A stretch of DNA of 64,000 nucleotides, taken from contig CAMGYJ010000005.1 of assembly GCA_946122785.1 (NCBI GenBank), positions 68,770,200 through 68,834,199 of the forward strand, given 5' to 3'. The number at the start of each line of letters is the position of its first letter. Within the stretch, counting starts at the first letter, position 1. The position numbers and the translations under genes were made by a program. The DNA is from Linum tenue. Its lineage: Eukaryota; Streptophyta; Magnoliopsida; Malpighiales; Linaceae. Below are positions 12,931 to 24,887 of the stretch, piece after piece. Under the pieces are notes generated by a model. That model was not told where the DNA came from. It worked only from the letters and a program-made list of their open reading frames with translations, and did not search any database.

Positions 12931-13049
12931 GTGAGCGCTTGCCCAAAATATCATCCCTTCTTCCATTGCGGGTTTCCCTCTAAGCACCGAAAGGTATGGG
13001 TGGTTCATATTGACCATCCTGCAAAACGGGAAAACATGTACCATATCTA

Positions 13050-13883
13050 GAAATAATTGTCAATCTCAACTCATTGGGAGGAAAAAGAATTCCCCCACGC
13101 TCATGTTCCCACTACTGTTCCATGCCATTTGAAACAGTTAAGCTCGAGCACACTGAGGCATGGTTCTAGGTGTTTCACAGTTTATCCACACAAAAATCTA
13201 ACCCAAACCATGCCACGGTGGCTACCATCCACCCCTCAAACATAAAATTCCACATTCATTCATAATTTTTGCACCTGGTGGGCAAATTTCACATTTGAAA
13301 GCAATTTGTGCTAAATTATGCCCACCAAGGCTCCATTAAGCTCATACAAACCACATTCAACATTCATGCACCACAAATCAACTAATCCCTCGCCCTATTT
13401 CTATGTTCAATAATCAATTCACTAAATTCACCTCATTTCACTCCCTAATTCGATTCTCCACAATTAACAAAGGTAAGGTCCAAAACAAACCTGGAGACTC
13501 AAGTAGGATCGTAGGGAAGTGAGGATAGGGCGAGGGAGTCGAAAAATTGCACGAAAACAGGCGGGAGACGTGTCACGGGAGCTTCACTGGAAGCTCGCCG
13601 AAAATCTCCTCACCGGAAAAAATCAGCATCAAATCTCCCCAAAATCACAACAAAGGCTGCCCTTGATGAGGGAAGATTGGGTCTATGATTGGTTTTGGAT
13701 TATAGGGTGGGCGGAGGTCGGTGCAAATGGCAAAATTGAAAAGATTTCGGCAATTTTTGGGTCGTGAAGTGAAGATAATGCGTTCAGGACCCTTTTATAG
13801 GCAGACCCCGAGGTTAACGGACGTGTTGCCTGTTTACGGTTGTTACGACCGTGAACATAACTCGCGGACCGCGAACTCGGGTT
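13050..13883 (-). promoter_or_regulatory. LTR-like promoter segment, unassigned element
   Basis: On the minus strand CTATAAAAGG (13791-13800) forms a clear TATA box. Upstream of it, toward 13880, are GC-rich CACGGTC/GACCGTGAAC half-palindromes like those upstream of the TATA box in family-A LTRs. The downstream part has no homology I can see to LTR-1. The Tekay element cuts it at 13884. A probable LTR fragment; its lineage is uncertain. Confidence 0.45.
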
Positions 13884-15548
13884 AAATGGTCGGTTTTGAA
13901 GGGATTGTTTCTAGAAAATTTTTAAAGGGGGTTAAGGGACCTTTGCAACGAGGCTCGAGGACTGGATTTTGAGGAGAGGATGTTCTAGTGATTCAAAAGG
14001 GGTTTTAAATCGAGAAAGGTGGACTAAGGAGAGGAGTTTCTTATTAATAGGTTCACCGAGATAATTCGACTGCAAGGGATTTCTTCGAGTAAGGAATCGA
14101 AGAGTCATCTTTTCAAGGTGAGTGTACAAGGGGTAAATTCTACGCCTTACGTATTCTTTCAAGTATTACGAGATTTAAGTATTTTGGTGAAGTGACTGTC
14201 GTTGTTTGATAGTGCTGATGATTGATGATAAGTGCTTTATTTGAGCTATGTTTGGACTGAATATGTATGAGTTGTTATTTACTTTAAAGCTTTACGTTCA
14301 AGAGTTATTATTATAGTTAAGAAACAAGTTTTTTTTAAGAAGTACCTCACTTTCAAGGAGGTGAAATAGTTCTAAATGTTTTTAGTCACTAGCACCAGTC
14401 CGTTGCCGTGAGATTTGAGATTAGAGCAGTAGTATGCTCTTGAGACTTGTAAGATGAGCAACAGTTATGCTCTTGAGATATTTTAAGATGAGCAACAATT
14501 ATGCTCTTGAGAATAGTGGAAGAAGAGCCTTCAATGATAAGTTTAAGTTTAAGGAAATCCTGGATGGGCTCTCATACGTATGTATTGGGCAACCGGACTA
14601 GCTAGTGAGGGATCCCAGTGTTAGTCAAATATTTATGTTGAGATTTGAGCTTTAAGAATAAATTTTAAAGAGTGGAAGTATCATCCACCAGTTTAAGTTA
14701 AGGGATCGTTTGGAAGTTACGAATGTTAAATCGTTGCATTGTAATGAATCACCATAATATAAATGCATGTATTGATACAATGAATGCATTTTAACAATAC
14801 ATTGTTTGGTTGTTGAGATTCTGCTTTACACATTGATTTACATAAAGTTACTTTTATGGGGAAATGTCATATTTACCCTCAACTTTTAGTATAAGACAAA
14901 AACTATTAGGGATATAAATGGAAAGAAAAAGTTGACACAAATCTAAAAGCAACAATCACAAAAATCTCAACTTTTAGTTGAGATTGTATAATGCATCATT
15001 TTTTGTGATTGTTGGTGGGACCTACCTAAAACAATGTATGCATTGTTTTACACTTTGGCACTTCCAAACATTGTATTGTGCACAATACATATATTCAACA
15101 AATACAACTCTAACAATCACAACTTCCAAACGACCCCTAAGTTATCAAGTAAGAAGTACTAGAGTTTTCAAATGTAAGGGCGTAGACTAACCCAAACTCA
15201 CTCACCAGATCGTAGAGGAGGAGATCATAACTAGCCAGTCCGTGACCAGCAAGCTAGGAGCTCAACACCACCGTTGCGGAGGGATGTCGAGCCATGCATG
15301 AGAGTATGCATCGAATAACTCCTTTAAGTTATTGAGACTTTGTGGTTATGAGTTTAAGACTTGAGATTCATTTCTTTTGTTTCTTTTAAGAGTACAATTT
15401 AAGTTTTGCCCACGTGTTTAGGGTTTCGCTTTGAGATATTAAGATATTTGAGATTGGTACTTTATTTAATGTTGTGTTATTTTGGATTTTTAAATATACC
15501 TCAAGGTAGAAATGTCTTTTTCCAAGTTCAAAGTGGTGGGATGTTTCA
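13884..15548 (+). repeat. 5' LTR of the Tekay element, 5'-truncated
   Basis: It aligns with 21178-22643 and ends GGGATGTTTCA just before the primer site. It lacks the MITE found at 21525 in the other LTR and has its own MITE at 14702-15137. The missing upstream part probably corresponds to sequence between about 20220 and 21177 in the 3' LTR. Confidence 0.85.
14702..15137. mobile_element. PIF/Harbinger (Tourist)-like MITE, 436 bp
   Basis: The terminal inverted repeats are GGGATCGTTTGGAAGTT at the left and, reverse-complemented, GGGGTCGTTTGGAAGTT at the right. A TAA target duplication lies at 14699-14701 and 15138-15140. The 3' LTR of the same element has an uninterrupted single TAA at the matching place (about 22230-22240), which defines both ends. 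There is no coding capacity. Confidence 0.85.
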
Positions 15549-15551
15549 TTT

Positions 15552-15564
15552 TGGTATCAAAGCC
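15552..15564 (+). other. Primer binding site, initiator tRNA-Met type
   Basis: TGGTATCAAAGCC lies three bases after the 5' LTR end. It differs from the standard TGGTATCAGAGCC by one base. This is usual for chromoviruses. Confidence 0.85.
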
Positions 15565-15752
15565 GGTCTTCCTCTGTTTCTTGGTTCCCAAGAAATACTG
15601 GAATGTCGGTCTCAATTTTTAAAGGTTTTGTTTTTAAAGATTTCAAGTCAAAGCTTGGCAAAACAATTCAAGGTTTTCTTTTAAGAATTTAGAATCTCAA
15701 GTCTACTCTGAACCATATTAAGGAAGAAATAACTGAGTTCTAACGAGACCTT

Positions 15753-16750
15753 ATGTGTCTACAGTGCAACTGTTGGCCCGAATCCCACAACATATGTGTC
15801 ACCGCAGTGAGACTTCCACAGGACTATGTAGCTTTCCAAAAGAGAAAGGTGGAAGATTTTAAGGGGGAGCGTTCAACGGATCCCATTGACGTAGAGAAGT
15901 TGCTAGCCAAGGTCACCCGTACGTTGGTCGAGATGAGAGCTGATGACGAGGACAGAGTACTGCTGACAGTGTCCTTGCTGCAGGACACTGCATACAACTG
16001 GTGGACTACCCAGCCAGCTAGTCGAGAGGATCCACTGGCTATTCAAAGACCACTTCATACTAGAGGCCTACCAGATCGGGCAGCACAGGGATTTTTGTTA
16101 ATCAGGCAGAAGTGGGGCAGTGAAGGCAGGGAAAGCATGACTGATTACACGACCAGGTTTGACAAGCTACTTACCTATGGAGGGCCTCAATTTTAGGATG
16201 TAGCAGCTCAACGCACCCATTACTTGGAGAGCTTGAAGCCTGCTTTTAGGTTCCAGCTGAGGATACAGAATTGGAAGACTAGGGAAGAGATCTATCAGGC
16301 AGCTCTTCGGCTGGAGAGGGCGGATACAGCTCTGCATGAGGAGGGGATGCAACTAGAAGGCAACAAGAGAAAGGCTGTTAGCATGTCTAAGGGGCCAGGA
16401 CAGCCGAGTCAGTAGAGAAGGAGACCACCCCAGAGCTAATATGGGGCCACCCAGAGTCAGGCCGGCTCAACCAGACCAGGGCCGGCCTACATTCCTTGGG
16501 ACCCATGCAACAAGTGTGGGAGAACTCATCCGGGAGAGTGTAAGGTGCACTTGGGAGGAATCTGCTATCACTGCAACAAGTCGGGCCACTATGTCAGAGA
16601 TTGCCCTAGTAAAGGAGGGCAAGGGAGAGCCCAGTCCGAACAATCAGTCAAGGGGGAGGAGGAAGAACTTAGACCGCACAGCAGTTTGGCAACCAGCCAA
16701 ACCGGTCCTATCACCAGCAAGGAGGCAATGCAAGGCGTTCAACGGAAATG
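15753..16750 (+). pseudogene. Tekay gag remnant
   Basis: The gag frame contains the capsid-like segment with NWWTTQP (about 15990-16010), then YTTRFDKLLTYGG, an in-frame TAG after QF near 16194, and the downstream capsid part ESLKPAFRFQLRIQNWKTRE. A CCHC zinc knuckle, [14 protein letters not shown], is intact at about 16563-16604 in the same frame. Gag forms the virus-like particle and packages the RNA. A local frame change around 16040-16140 and several stops make it inactive. Confidence 0.85.
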
Positions 16751-19700
16751 ATCGAGGGCAAGGATCTCAAGCATCTGGGCAACCGAGACTGTTTTCCATG
16801 AGGAGAGAAGAAGTTGACGTTGCACCTGATGTGGTGACTGGTATGATCTCAATTTACCACCAGCCAGCTTTTGTATTGTTTGATTCCAGTTCCACGCACT
16901 CTTTCATTTCTATCAAGCCTGCTAGATCCTTAGGAATTCCATTTGTGAGGTTGGGGCAGAATTTAGGGGTAAGAACCCCAGTAGGGGATACCTATACAGT
17001 AGACTCAGTCATTTGGGGTTGTCTTATCACCATTGCGGGGCACAAATTTGAGGCGAACTTGATTCTACTACCCTTCGACGATTTCGATGTTATCTTGGGT
17101 ATGGATTGGCTATCAAAGAATAGAGCGAAGGTGGACTGCTACAAGAAAGAGGTTGGTCTGGCGATAGAAGGAAAGGGCACTGCATTGTTCAAAGGGACTA
17201 AGAAGCTTATTCTTGGATGCTTAATCTCCGCGGTTAAAGCATTCTCATTGATTCAAGTAGGATGTGAATCATATTTAACTCATGTCAAGGAAGTGCAAGA
17301 GAAGATGATAGAAGATGTACCAGTCGTAAGGGAATACCCCGAGGTATTTCCCGAAGATCTCCCTGGGCTACCGCCGCAGCAGGAGGTGGAATTCGATATT
17401 GAAGTAATTCCTAGCACTGCACCGATATCTATTCCTCCTTACCGTATGGCATGGAATTAAAGGATTTGAAGGAGCAGTTGCAGGAGCTATTGGAGAAGGG
17501 GTTCATACGCCCTAGTGTATCACCATGGGGAGCACCGGTGTTATTCGTGAAGAAGAAGGATGGCAGTATGAGATTGTGCATTGGCTATAGGAAGCTAAAC
17601 AAGGCTACCATCAAGAACCGCTATCCTTTGCCAATGATAGATGATCTCTTCGACCAGCTACAAGGAGCAAGGATGTTTTCGAAGATCGATCTGCGGTCAG
17701 GGTATCACCAGTTGCGAGTGGCAGATGGTTCAATACCTAAGACGGTCTTTCGCACCAGGTATGTCCACTATGAGTTCCTGGTCATGCCATTTGGTCTGAC
17801 TAATGCACCGACAGCTTTTATAGCACTACTGAATCGGGTTCTTCACGAGTACTTGGACAAGTTTGTCATCGTCTTCATAGATGACATACTCCTCTATTCG
17901 AGGAGTAAGAAAGAGCAAGAAGAGCACCTTAGGGTGGTTTTACAGAAATTAAAGGAGGAGAAATTATATGCCAAGTTCTCGAAGTGTGATTTTTGGTTGG
18001 AGGAGGTCTTGTTCTTGGATCACATGATTTCTGGACGTGGAGTTGAAGTGGATCCCAAGAAGATTGAAGCTGTAACAAACTGGGCTCTACCAAAGAATGT
18101 TTCCAAAGTGCGGAGTTTTCTAGGTTTAGCTGGTTACTACCAGAGATTTGTGGAAGGATTCTCCTGTATTGCAAGACCTATGACATAGCTATTGCAAACA
18201 GGGAAGGCATTTGTTTGGGATGAGAAGTGTCAAACGGCGATTGAGTTGTTGAATGAGAAGTTGACCTCTGCACTGGTGTTAGCACTACCGACCAGCGGTG
18301 GGGAGTATTCCATCTATAGCGATGCTTCCTAGCAAGGCTTGGGTTGTGTACTGATGTAGGATAAGAAGGTGATCGCCTACGCTTCGAGGCAGCTACGACC
18401 CCATAAGGTGAACTACCCCACCCATGACCTGGAGATGGCAACAATGGTCTTTGCCTTGAAGTTATGGAGACACTATTTGTATGGCGAGACGTTCACCATC
18501 TTGACTTATCACAAGAGCCTCCAGCACTTGAGTGATCAGAAGGAGTTGAACCTGAGGCAGAGAAGGTGGATGGAGCTATTGAGCGATTATGACTGCACCG
18601 TTAAGTACCATATGGGAAAAGGCAAATGTGGTGGCAGGCTCCTTGAGCAGGAAGACTGAGAGCCATTTACCGGAGTTGGTCTCTTTGAGGGCCATGAAAG
18701 TGGAGTTGTAGCTAGAGGAGGTGACAAAGTTGTTAGCAACTTTGAAGATTCGTCCTATACTGCAGGAACGAATCAAGGAGAAGTAGAGTGAAGATTTGGA
18801 ATTAGAGAAGTACAAGAAGCAAGTGTTAGAAGGGAAGGACACCAAATTTGAACTGGTAGATGGGGTACTAATGTATCAGGGAAGGTTGTGTGTCCAAGAT
18901 GTTGACAAGCTAAGGAAGGACATTCTGGACGAGCCTCAGTCTGCACCTTATGCGATGCACCCTGGGGCTACTAAGATGTATTGTACCCTCAAGGAGCATT
19001 TCTGGTGGCCATGGTTGAAGAAGGAGGTAGCTGCACATGCCTACCAATGCTTGGAGTGCCAAATGATCAAGGCTGAACATGAAGCTCCAATCATTGAGCA
19101 CTTTCCATTGGAGATCCCGCACTAGACTTGGAAGAAGATCACCATGGATTTTGTGTATGGTTTACCGAGGACCCCAAGGGGAAATGATGGAGTATGGATG
19201 ATTGTGGATCGGTTCTCGAAGGTGGCTCATTATATACCCATCAAGTTCAAGCCAGGGCTGGAGGAGCTGGCTAGGCTGTATGTGAGGCAGATAGTGAGAT
19301 TGCATGGAGTCCCTCTTAGTATCGTGTCTGATCGTGACCCTAGCTTCACAACACGATTCTGGGTAAGTCTTCAAAAGCCTATGGGCACGCAAGTTCACTT
19401 CTCCACCGCATACCATCCCCGGACGGATGGACAGTCAGAGAGGACCATTCAGACACTGGAAGACCTGCTAAGAGCGTGTGTCTTAACGATGGAAGGAGCT
19501 TGGGATGAGCATTTGCCTCTAATGGAGTTTGCTTACAACAATAAGTATCACAGTTTGATACAAGCAGCTCCATATGAGGTTTTGTATGGGAGGAAGTGTC
19601 GTTCACCACTATACTAGGATGCGGAAGGATTTCGACAGCTAGAAGGTCCAGAGATGGTACAAAAGGCAGTAGAGAAGGTGGAGATGATTCGCCGAAACTT

Positions 19701-20190
19701 GAAGGCGGCTTAGGACCGATAGAAAAGTAATGCTTAAAGACCGGGAAACCCACACAGTTATGAAGTTGGTGATATGGTATTTCTAAGGGTGTCTCCTTGG
19801 AAGGAAGTGATGAGATTTGGCAAGAAGTGAAAGCTTAGTCCAAAGTATATCGGTCTATATGAGGTGTTGGAGCGTATTGGACCCTTAGCCTATCGAGTAG
19901 CCTTACCTCATAGCCTATCTAGGATTCTCGATGTTTTCCACGTCAGCATGCTAAGGGTGTATCGTTCCAACCCGGAGCATGTGATCAGATATGAGGACAT
20001 CCATTTGGAGGATGATTTGGCCTATGAGGAGGTCCCAGTCCAGATTGTGGATAGGCAGGAAAAAGAGTTGAGGAGGAATAAGATTGCCATGGTGAAGGTG
20101 GTATAGAGGAACCAGGGCAGCAAGGCTACTACTTGGGAGACAGAGAGTAGCATGAGAGAAAAGTACCCAGAGTTGTTTAATGGTGCTTAG
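16751..20190 (+). pseudogene. Tekay pol remnant with chromodomain
   Basis: Protease lies around 16800-17180; its active-site triplet reads DSS instead of DSG (LFDSSSTHSF). After a frameshift near 17450, reverse transcriptase runs 17451-18188 with the FIDD catalytic motif. RNase H (18190-18660) has stops at about 18186, 18330 and 18357 and a one-base A gain in the GGAAAA run at 18615-18620. Integrase (18796-19620) keeps an HHCC-like zinc region and the D, D and E positions (MDF, VSDRD, SERTIQ). A chromodomain follows (about 20020-20180) with a TAG near 20103. The protein would copy and integrate the element into chromatin; it is dead here. Confidence 0.9.
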
Positions 20191-21177
20191 ATCAGTAGTT
20201 GGTGAATCTCTGTGTACTTTCACGTCTAGTTCTCATTTCTCGATTTTTTTCAATAATAAACCCTATGGATCAGTCCGGTTTCACAATAGCTAGCAACTCA
20301 GATTAGCCTACAATTTTGAAAATAAACCGCGGATTAGAATAATAATAATAACTATCTATTATTAATATTACATTATTCTTATTTTTTTTTTATAAAAAAA
20401 GGAGAAATGGGCCAAGAGGGCACTCAGCCTCATTAACCCTCCTCCCAACTTTTTTACCCCATCCCCATCAGCCAAACAATCCCCCACCCCCCCCCCCTCA
20501 TTTTGTGTCCCCGAACACAGAGAAGCAAACAGAAACAGTGCGCCTCGCGGAGAAAGAAGAAAGAAAGCAGCGCCGGTCTCCCTCTCCCTTGGTCCGACCT
20601 TGATCCCATCCCATTCGTGTTTCTAGCGTTTGCGGCGACGTTTGAGGGCTTGATCATCGATCAACGAAGAGATCAACGTCACGGGTCATCCAATCTAGTC
20701 CTAGGCACGTTCTAGAGGTAAGGGAACTCAATCCCTTTGAGTTAAATCGATCGATTGGGTGTTTTTTCGCGAGGGTGTAATTCTAGATTTTTAACAACAG
20801 CTTTTACAGGGCTTTTAATGACAGATTTTGGTAGTCACTAAAGCTGCTGGGGAATGTCCAAAAACGTACTTTTAGATTTTTTATATTTTTTCGAGCCTCT
20901 GTTTGTGCTGGTTTCTGGGTTAAACAATTTTATAAATTGAGGGAGGTCTAGGAGATGTTTTTAATTTAATTTGGGAATTTTTTAAGATGAATCACTATTT
21001 TTAGAAATTAGACGAATGTCTATTTTGATTAAATAAAAATCTCGTCGAGGTTTTCTTAAGAGTTTGATACTTTTCCATGATCTTGGTTCTTCTGATAGAC
21101 ATGGGAAAATTGTTATCCGAATTTTTAAGTGGGTTAAAGTTAGGTGAAAAATTCGTTCAACACAAAAATAATTAGGA

Positions 21178-22643
21178 AAAATGGTCAGTTTTGAAGGGAT
21201 CGTTTCTAGAAAATTTTCAAATGGGGTTAAGGGTCCTTTGGAACGAGGCTCGAGGACTGGATTTTGAGGAGAGGATGTTCTAGTGATTCAAAAGGGATTT
21301 TAAATCGAGAAAGGTCGACTGAGGAGATGAGTTTCTTATTAATAGGTTCACCGAGATAATTCGGATAGGGGGGATTTCTTCGAGTAAGGAATCGAAGAGT
21401 CATCCTTTCAAGGTGAGTGTAAACGGGGTAAATTCGACGCCTTATGTGTTCTTTCAAGTATTTCGAGTTTTAAGTATTTTGATGAAGTGATAGTCGTTGT
21501 TTGATTGTGCTGATGATTGATGATGAGCACTTCTACTATGCTGTAAAGTATTGGTGCTTTAATGTACAACTTAAAGTTGTGCCATAACATTAAATGTATA
21601 AGTTCAGGTTGTACCATAAAGCAACTTGTATTAATATGTTATGGTACAAGTTCACAACTTTAAGTTGTACCACAATATAAAGGTCCAAATTTCAAGTTGT
21701 ACCATAAAGGCAAAAACCTATAGCACCAATGCTATATAGCATTGTAAAATTCCTCATTGATGATATGTGCTTTGTTTGAGCTATGTTTGGACTGAATATG
21801 TATGAGTTGTTATTTACTTTAAATCTTTACGTTTAGGAGTTATTATTAAGTTAGGAAACAAGGTTTTTTTAAGAAGTACCTCACCTTCGCGGAGGTGAGA
21901 TAGTTCTAAATGTTTTTAGTCACTAGCGCCAGTCCGTTGTCGTGAGATTTGAGTTCAGAGCAGTAGTAAGCTCTTGAGACTTGTAAGATGAGCAGCAGTT
22001 ATGCTCTTGAGATATTTAAGATGAGCAGCATTTATTCTCTTGAGAATCGTGGAAGAAGAGTCTTCCACGATAAGTTTAAGTTTAAGGAAAGCCTGGATGG
22101 GCTCTCATACGTATGAGTTGGGGAACCGGACTAGCTAGTGAGGGATCCCAGTGTCAGTCAAATATTTAAGTTGAAATTTGAGCTTTAAGAATAAGTTTTA
22201 AAGATCCGAAGTATCATCAACCAGTTTAAGTTAAGTTCTTAAGTAAGAAGTACTAAAGTTTTCAAACGTAAGGGCATAGACCGACCCCAACTCACTCACC
22301 AAATCGTAGAGGAGGAGATCATAACCAGCCGAGCCGTGACCAGCAAGCTAGAGGAGCTCAACACCACCGTCGCTGAGAGATATCAAGCCAAGCGTCAGAG
22401 TAAGAATCGAGAACTCCTTTAAGTTATTGAGAATTTGTGGTTATGAGTTTAAGACTGGAGATTCATTTCTTTTGTTTCTTTTAAGATGACGATTTAAGTT
22501 TTGCCCACGTGTTTAGGGCTTCGCTTTGAGATATTAGGATATTTGAGATTGGTAGTTTATTTAAAGTTGTGTTATTTGAGATTTTTAAATATACCCCGGG
22601 GTAGAAATGTCTTTTTTCAAGTGCAAAGTAGTGGGATGTTTCA
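21178..22643 (+). repeat. 3' LTR of the Tekay element (homologous part)
   Basis: This stretch matches the 5' LTR; the true LTR start lies further left, between about 20200 and 20300, but I cannot place it exactly. The part 20220-21177 contains an AT-rich zone, a C-run at 20482-20498 and a leader with a possible splice donor (GAGGTAAG near 20715), all consistent with U3/R sequence. The LTR ends GATGTTTCA at 22643, against interrupted family-A gag. Confidence 0.75.
21525..21755. mobile_element. Mutator-like MITE, 231 bp
   Basis: It is flanked by 9-bp duplications ATTGATGAT (21516-21524 and 21756-21764). The termini begin GAG and form inverted repeats of about 37 bp, with 29 matches by eye, including GTATTGGTGCT versus GCATTGGTGCT. 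The 5' LTR shows the undisturbed single ATTGATGAT at 14221-14229. The interior repeats GTTGTACCATAA and its reverse complement several times. A 9-bp duplication is typical of Mutator-like elements. Confidence 0.85.
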
Positions 22644-23673
22644 ACGTTACTACTCTCTTCCCTTGCTTCTTGTCCTCAAGGATCACCTTAATCAACTTCT
22701 CAAGGTTAGCTTTAAGTGAAGCACTTGCTCCCACACTTCGCACTCCTCTTTTGGTGCTTCTCTTACCTCTTCTCGTCAAACCCCAATCGTATCCCTTGAG
22801 AGGCATGTCTTCGAGCAACTCGGTCACCTGAGGTGGAGTCATGTTCATCAACTTCTCTTCGCAAAGAGAGTTTATGAGAATCTTGTAATCTTGAATGAGA
22901 CCGCCATAGAAGGTCTCTATCCAATATTGCTTCTCGGATCCATGGTGAGGGCATTGGAGGAAGTAGTCCGAGAATCTTTCCCATGCATCCCTCTATGTCT
23001 CATCTTCCTCTTGCTCAAAGTGGGTGATCTTCTTCCTCCACTCGGCCATCTTGGAAGAAGGACAATATCAGGTCATAAACTTGTTGAGCAAATTATCCCA
23101 AGAGGTGATAGATCGAGCCGGTCGGTTGTTGAGCCATCGGAGCGCCTTCCCCGCAAGAGAGTAGGGGAATAGCCTCTGTTGCAATGCCTCCTTGGGGATG
23201 CCATTTATCTTAAGGCTTTCCATTATCTCAAGAAACCTTTGAACATGCTCCTGCGGTGATTCATTGGAAAGCTCGTGAAACAAGGCATTGTTTTGAATCA
23301 TCGTGACGAGCGAGGGCTTGATTTCAAAGTTGGTGGCGGCCACGGCCACTGGTGGATGTAGGATGGGAGTTTGGATATCCGCCGCCTGTGGGGCCATGTA
23401 ATAGCCCATAGTCCTTGGTTCTTCCTCAGCTCCCGCTTCCTCATTTTGGTTCTAAAGCGGATTAGCACCTCTATGTTGATTCCCTGCCCTCTCAACTTCA
23501 ATTTCAACTCCTCCAAATCCGGGACCAACATGATGTCCCCTCTCTTCAATCCTCCTTCTTGCTTCCGCTAGCTCCCTCTCACGAGCCAAGAGTCGGAGAG
23601 TGCGGTTGAGATTCTCGTCTAGTGGTGCTAAAGGTGTTAGATTGCTTCGGGTCATACACCTCCCTGCACACAC
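22644..23673 (-). pseudogene. Family A gag (Athila/Tat type), interrupted
   Basis: From ATG at 23673 one continuous minus-strand frame runs down to 22644, broken by only two stops (TAG at 23452-23454, TGA at 23068-23070). The central part is a clear retrotransposon gag capsid domain: NFEIKPSLVTMIQNNALFHE, then ALRWLNNRPARSITSWD. The later part, RGKRSTKRGVRSVGASASLK, is typical of Athila-type gags. The Tekay element interrupts it at 22643. It is the best-preserved family-A gag in the window, and its frame suggests the copy was coding until recently. Confidence 0.85.
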
Positions 23674-23779
23674 TTAAAACAATCACATCACGTCTAGCAA
23701 AAGCAAAATTCACACAATCAAAACTCAACGTAAAAGCTAGATTAACACCAAACAATATTTTCAAAATAATAAACCGAAG

Positions 23780-23799
23780 TTCCCCGGCAACGGCGCCCA
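23780..23799 (-). other. Primer binding site, tRNA-Asp type
   Basis: Minus strand TGGGCGCCGTTGCCGGGGAA is the complement of the tRNA-Asp 3' end with one extra G near its start. It sits five bases from the LTR boundary at 23805. Confidence 0.85.
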
Positions 23800-23804
23800 A
23801 AACT

Positions 23805-24887
23805 TGACTTGCTCCGAATATTACACTTAAATCCCACCTAAGGCCCAAGTATAAACCTTAAATGGGTGCAATACAGGGCAAGTATATTTAAATATCAACC
23901 CGGGCCGGTCCATGTACCCCTACTTCAATTGTTTGAAACATTATCTAGCAGAATGAAGTTTGTAAGAATATCTACAATCTACGATTAAAAATGCAAGACT
24001 TGAAAAGTAAAAGAATCGAAACTCTTGGTGAGAAGCTTCACTCGGGATTTGTTTCCCCCTAACTAACTACCATGAACCGTGGAATCGAATGAATCGGTGT
24101 GCGGCAAGGCGATTGCAAATCGTTAGGAGGAGCAACAATGGTTGGAAACCACACACTCAATCGTTAGGCCAAGGAATGCATTATAGTCTACGATTGTAGC
24201 CCTCTCGGCCCAAGCACTTGAGATTTGACTTACCTTCTCCCTCAAACCGAGGTTTGGACAGCTTAATCACAATTGACCTAGGTGTCTAATTTGAGTTTGG
24301 AGGTTTCCCTACCTTAACCTAGTTAGAGGGTTTCTCTCTAAGCTAGGTTAGAGTAGCACAATAGATTGCCAAGCACACACAATGCACAATCATCATGAAC
24401 AATACCTCAAATCTTAAATTAAACATCACCCACACACAAACATTCAATCCACACAATCAACTACATGGTAGAAGATAGGGTTCTACAACACCCAAGTGAA
24501 TAGGAGACTACTCCATGCTAGAAGAAGGAAGAACACAAAGGAAAAGGGAAAAAACCACCATTGTGATGCCTCAATCCTTTTCTGTGCTTGTAGAAGTCCT
24601 CTCTTGAAAAGGAACTTCCCAAATCTTGACTTGGAGAAACCCTAGCCTCTTCTAACTCTTAGTTCGTGGCTTTCTATCTCAAGGGTTTCAAGAAGAAGAA
24701 GGTTTCTCTCACTCTGGGCTCTCCCTCTTCTTCCTTTCAGCTCTCCTTTTATACACTGATCAAGCCCAGTTCGCGGTCCCAGTTCACGGCCGTGAAATCT
24801 GGCCGGGATTGTGAACACAGCCCCAAACACACCGCTTCATTTGTTTAGTTCGTGATCCATGGCTTCAGTTCACCTTTTATACATCTA
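23805..24887 (-). mobile_element. Family A LTR-2, truncated
   Basis: The LTR end at 23805 (plus strand TGACTTGCTCC) matches LTR-1 and LTR-3. A TATA box, GTATAAAAGG on the minus strand, is at 24745-24754, with CACGGCCGTG palindromes upstream near 24785. Homology stops near 24887, where plus-oriented family-A spacer begins, so the first few hundred bases of the LTR are missing. Confidence 0.8.

Larger units (their letters stand above)
7483..13049 (-). mobile_element. Family A internal region (3' side) with tandem duplication
   Basis: Minus-strand interior upstream of LTR-1. It consists of a spacer of about 1.7 kb and a PF20167-like ORF remnant, both present twice. Spacer landmarks are a CCACCCAAAAGGCC motif, pyrimidine runs near 8360-8420 and 10690-10760, and a C-run plus CTTAAGTGTG tract at 9200-9221 and 11537-11562. 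There is no gag or pol, so this is a large non-autonomous derivative. Confidence 0.7.
13884..22643 (+). mobile_element. Tekay/Del-type chromovirus, degenerate
   Basis: A Ty3/gypsy element in the order LTR, primer site, gag, protease, reverse transcriptase, RNase H, integrase, chromodomain, LTR. The 5' LTR begins abruptly at 13884, where it stops matching the 3' LTR, so the first part of the LTR is lost on this side. Numerous stops and at least two frameshifts make it non-functional. It interrupts the family-A gag whose remainder starts at 22644. Confidence 0.9.

Noticed and set aside
13278..13327. GGTGGGCA/TGCCCACC hairpin as a terminator or riboswitch
   Set aside because: An 8-bp stem with a 33-base loop in LTR-like DNA is not convincing.
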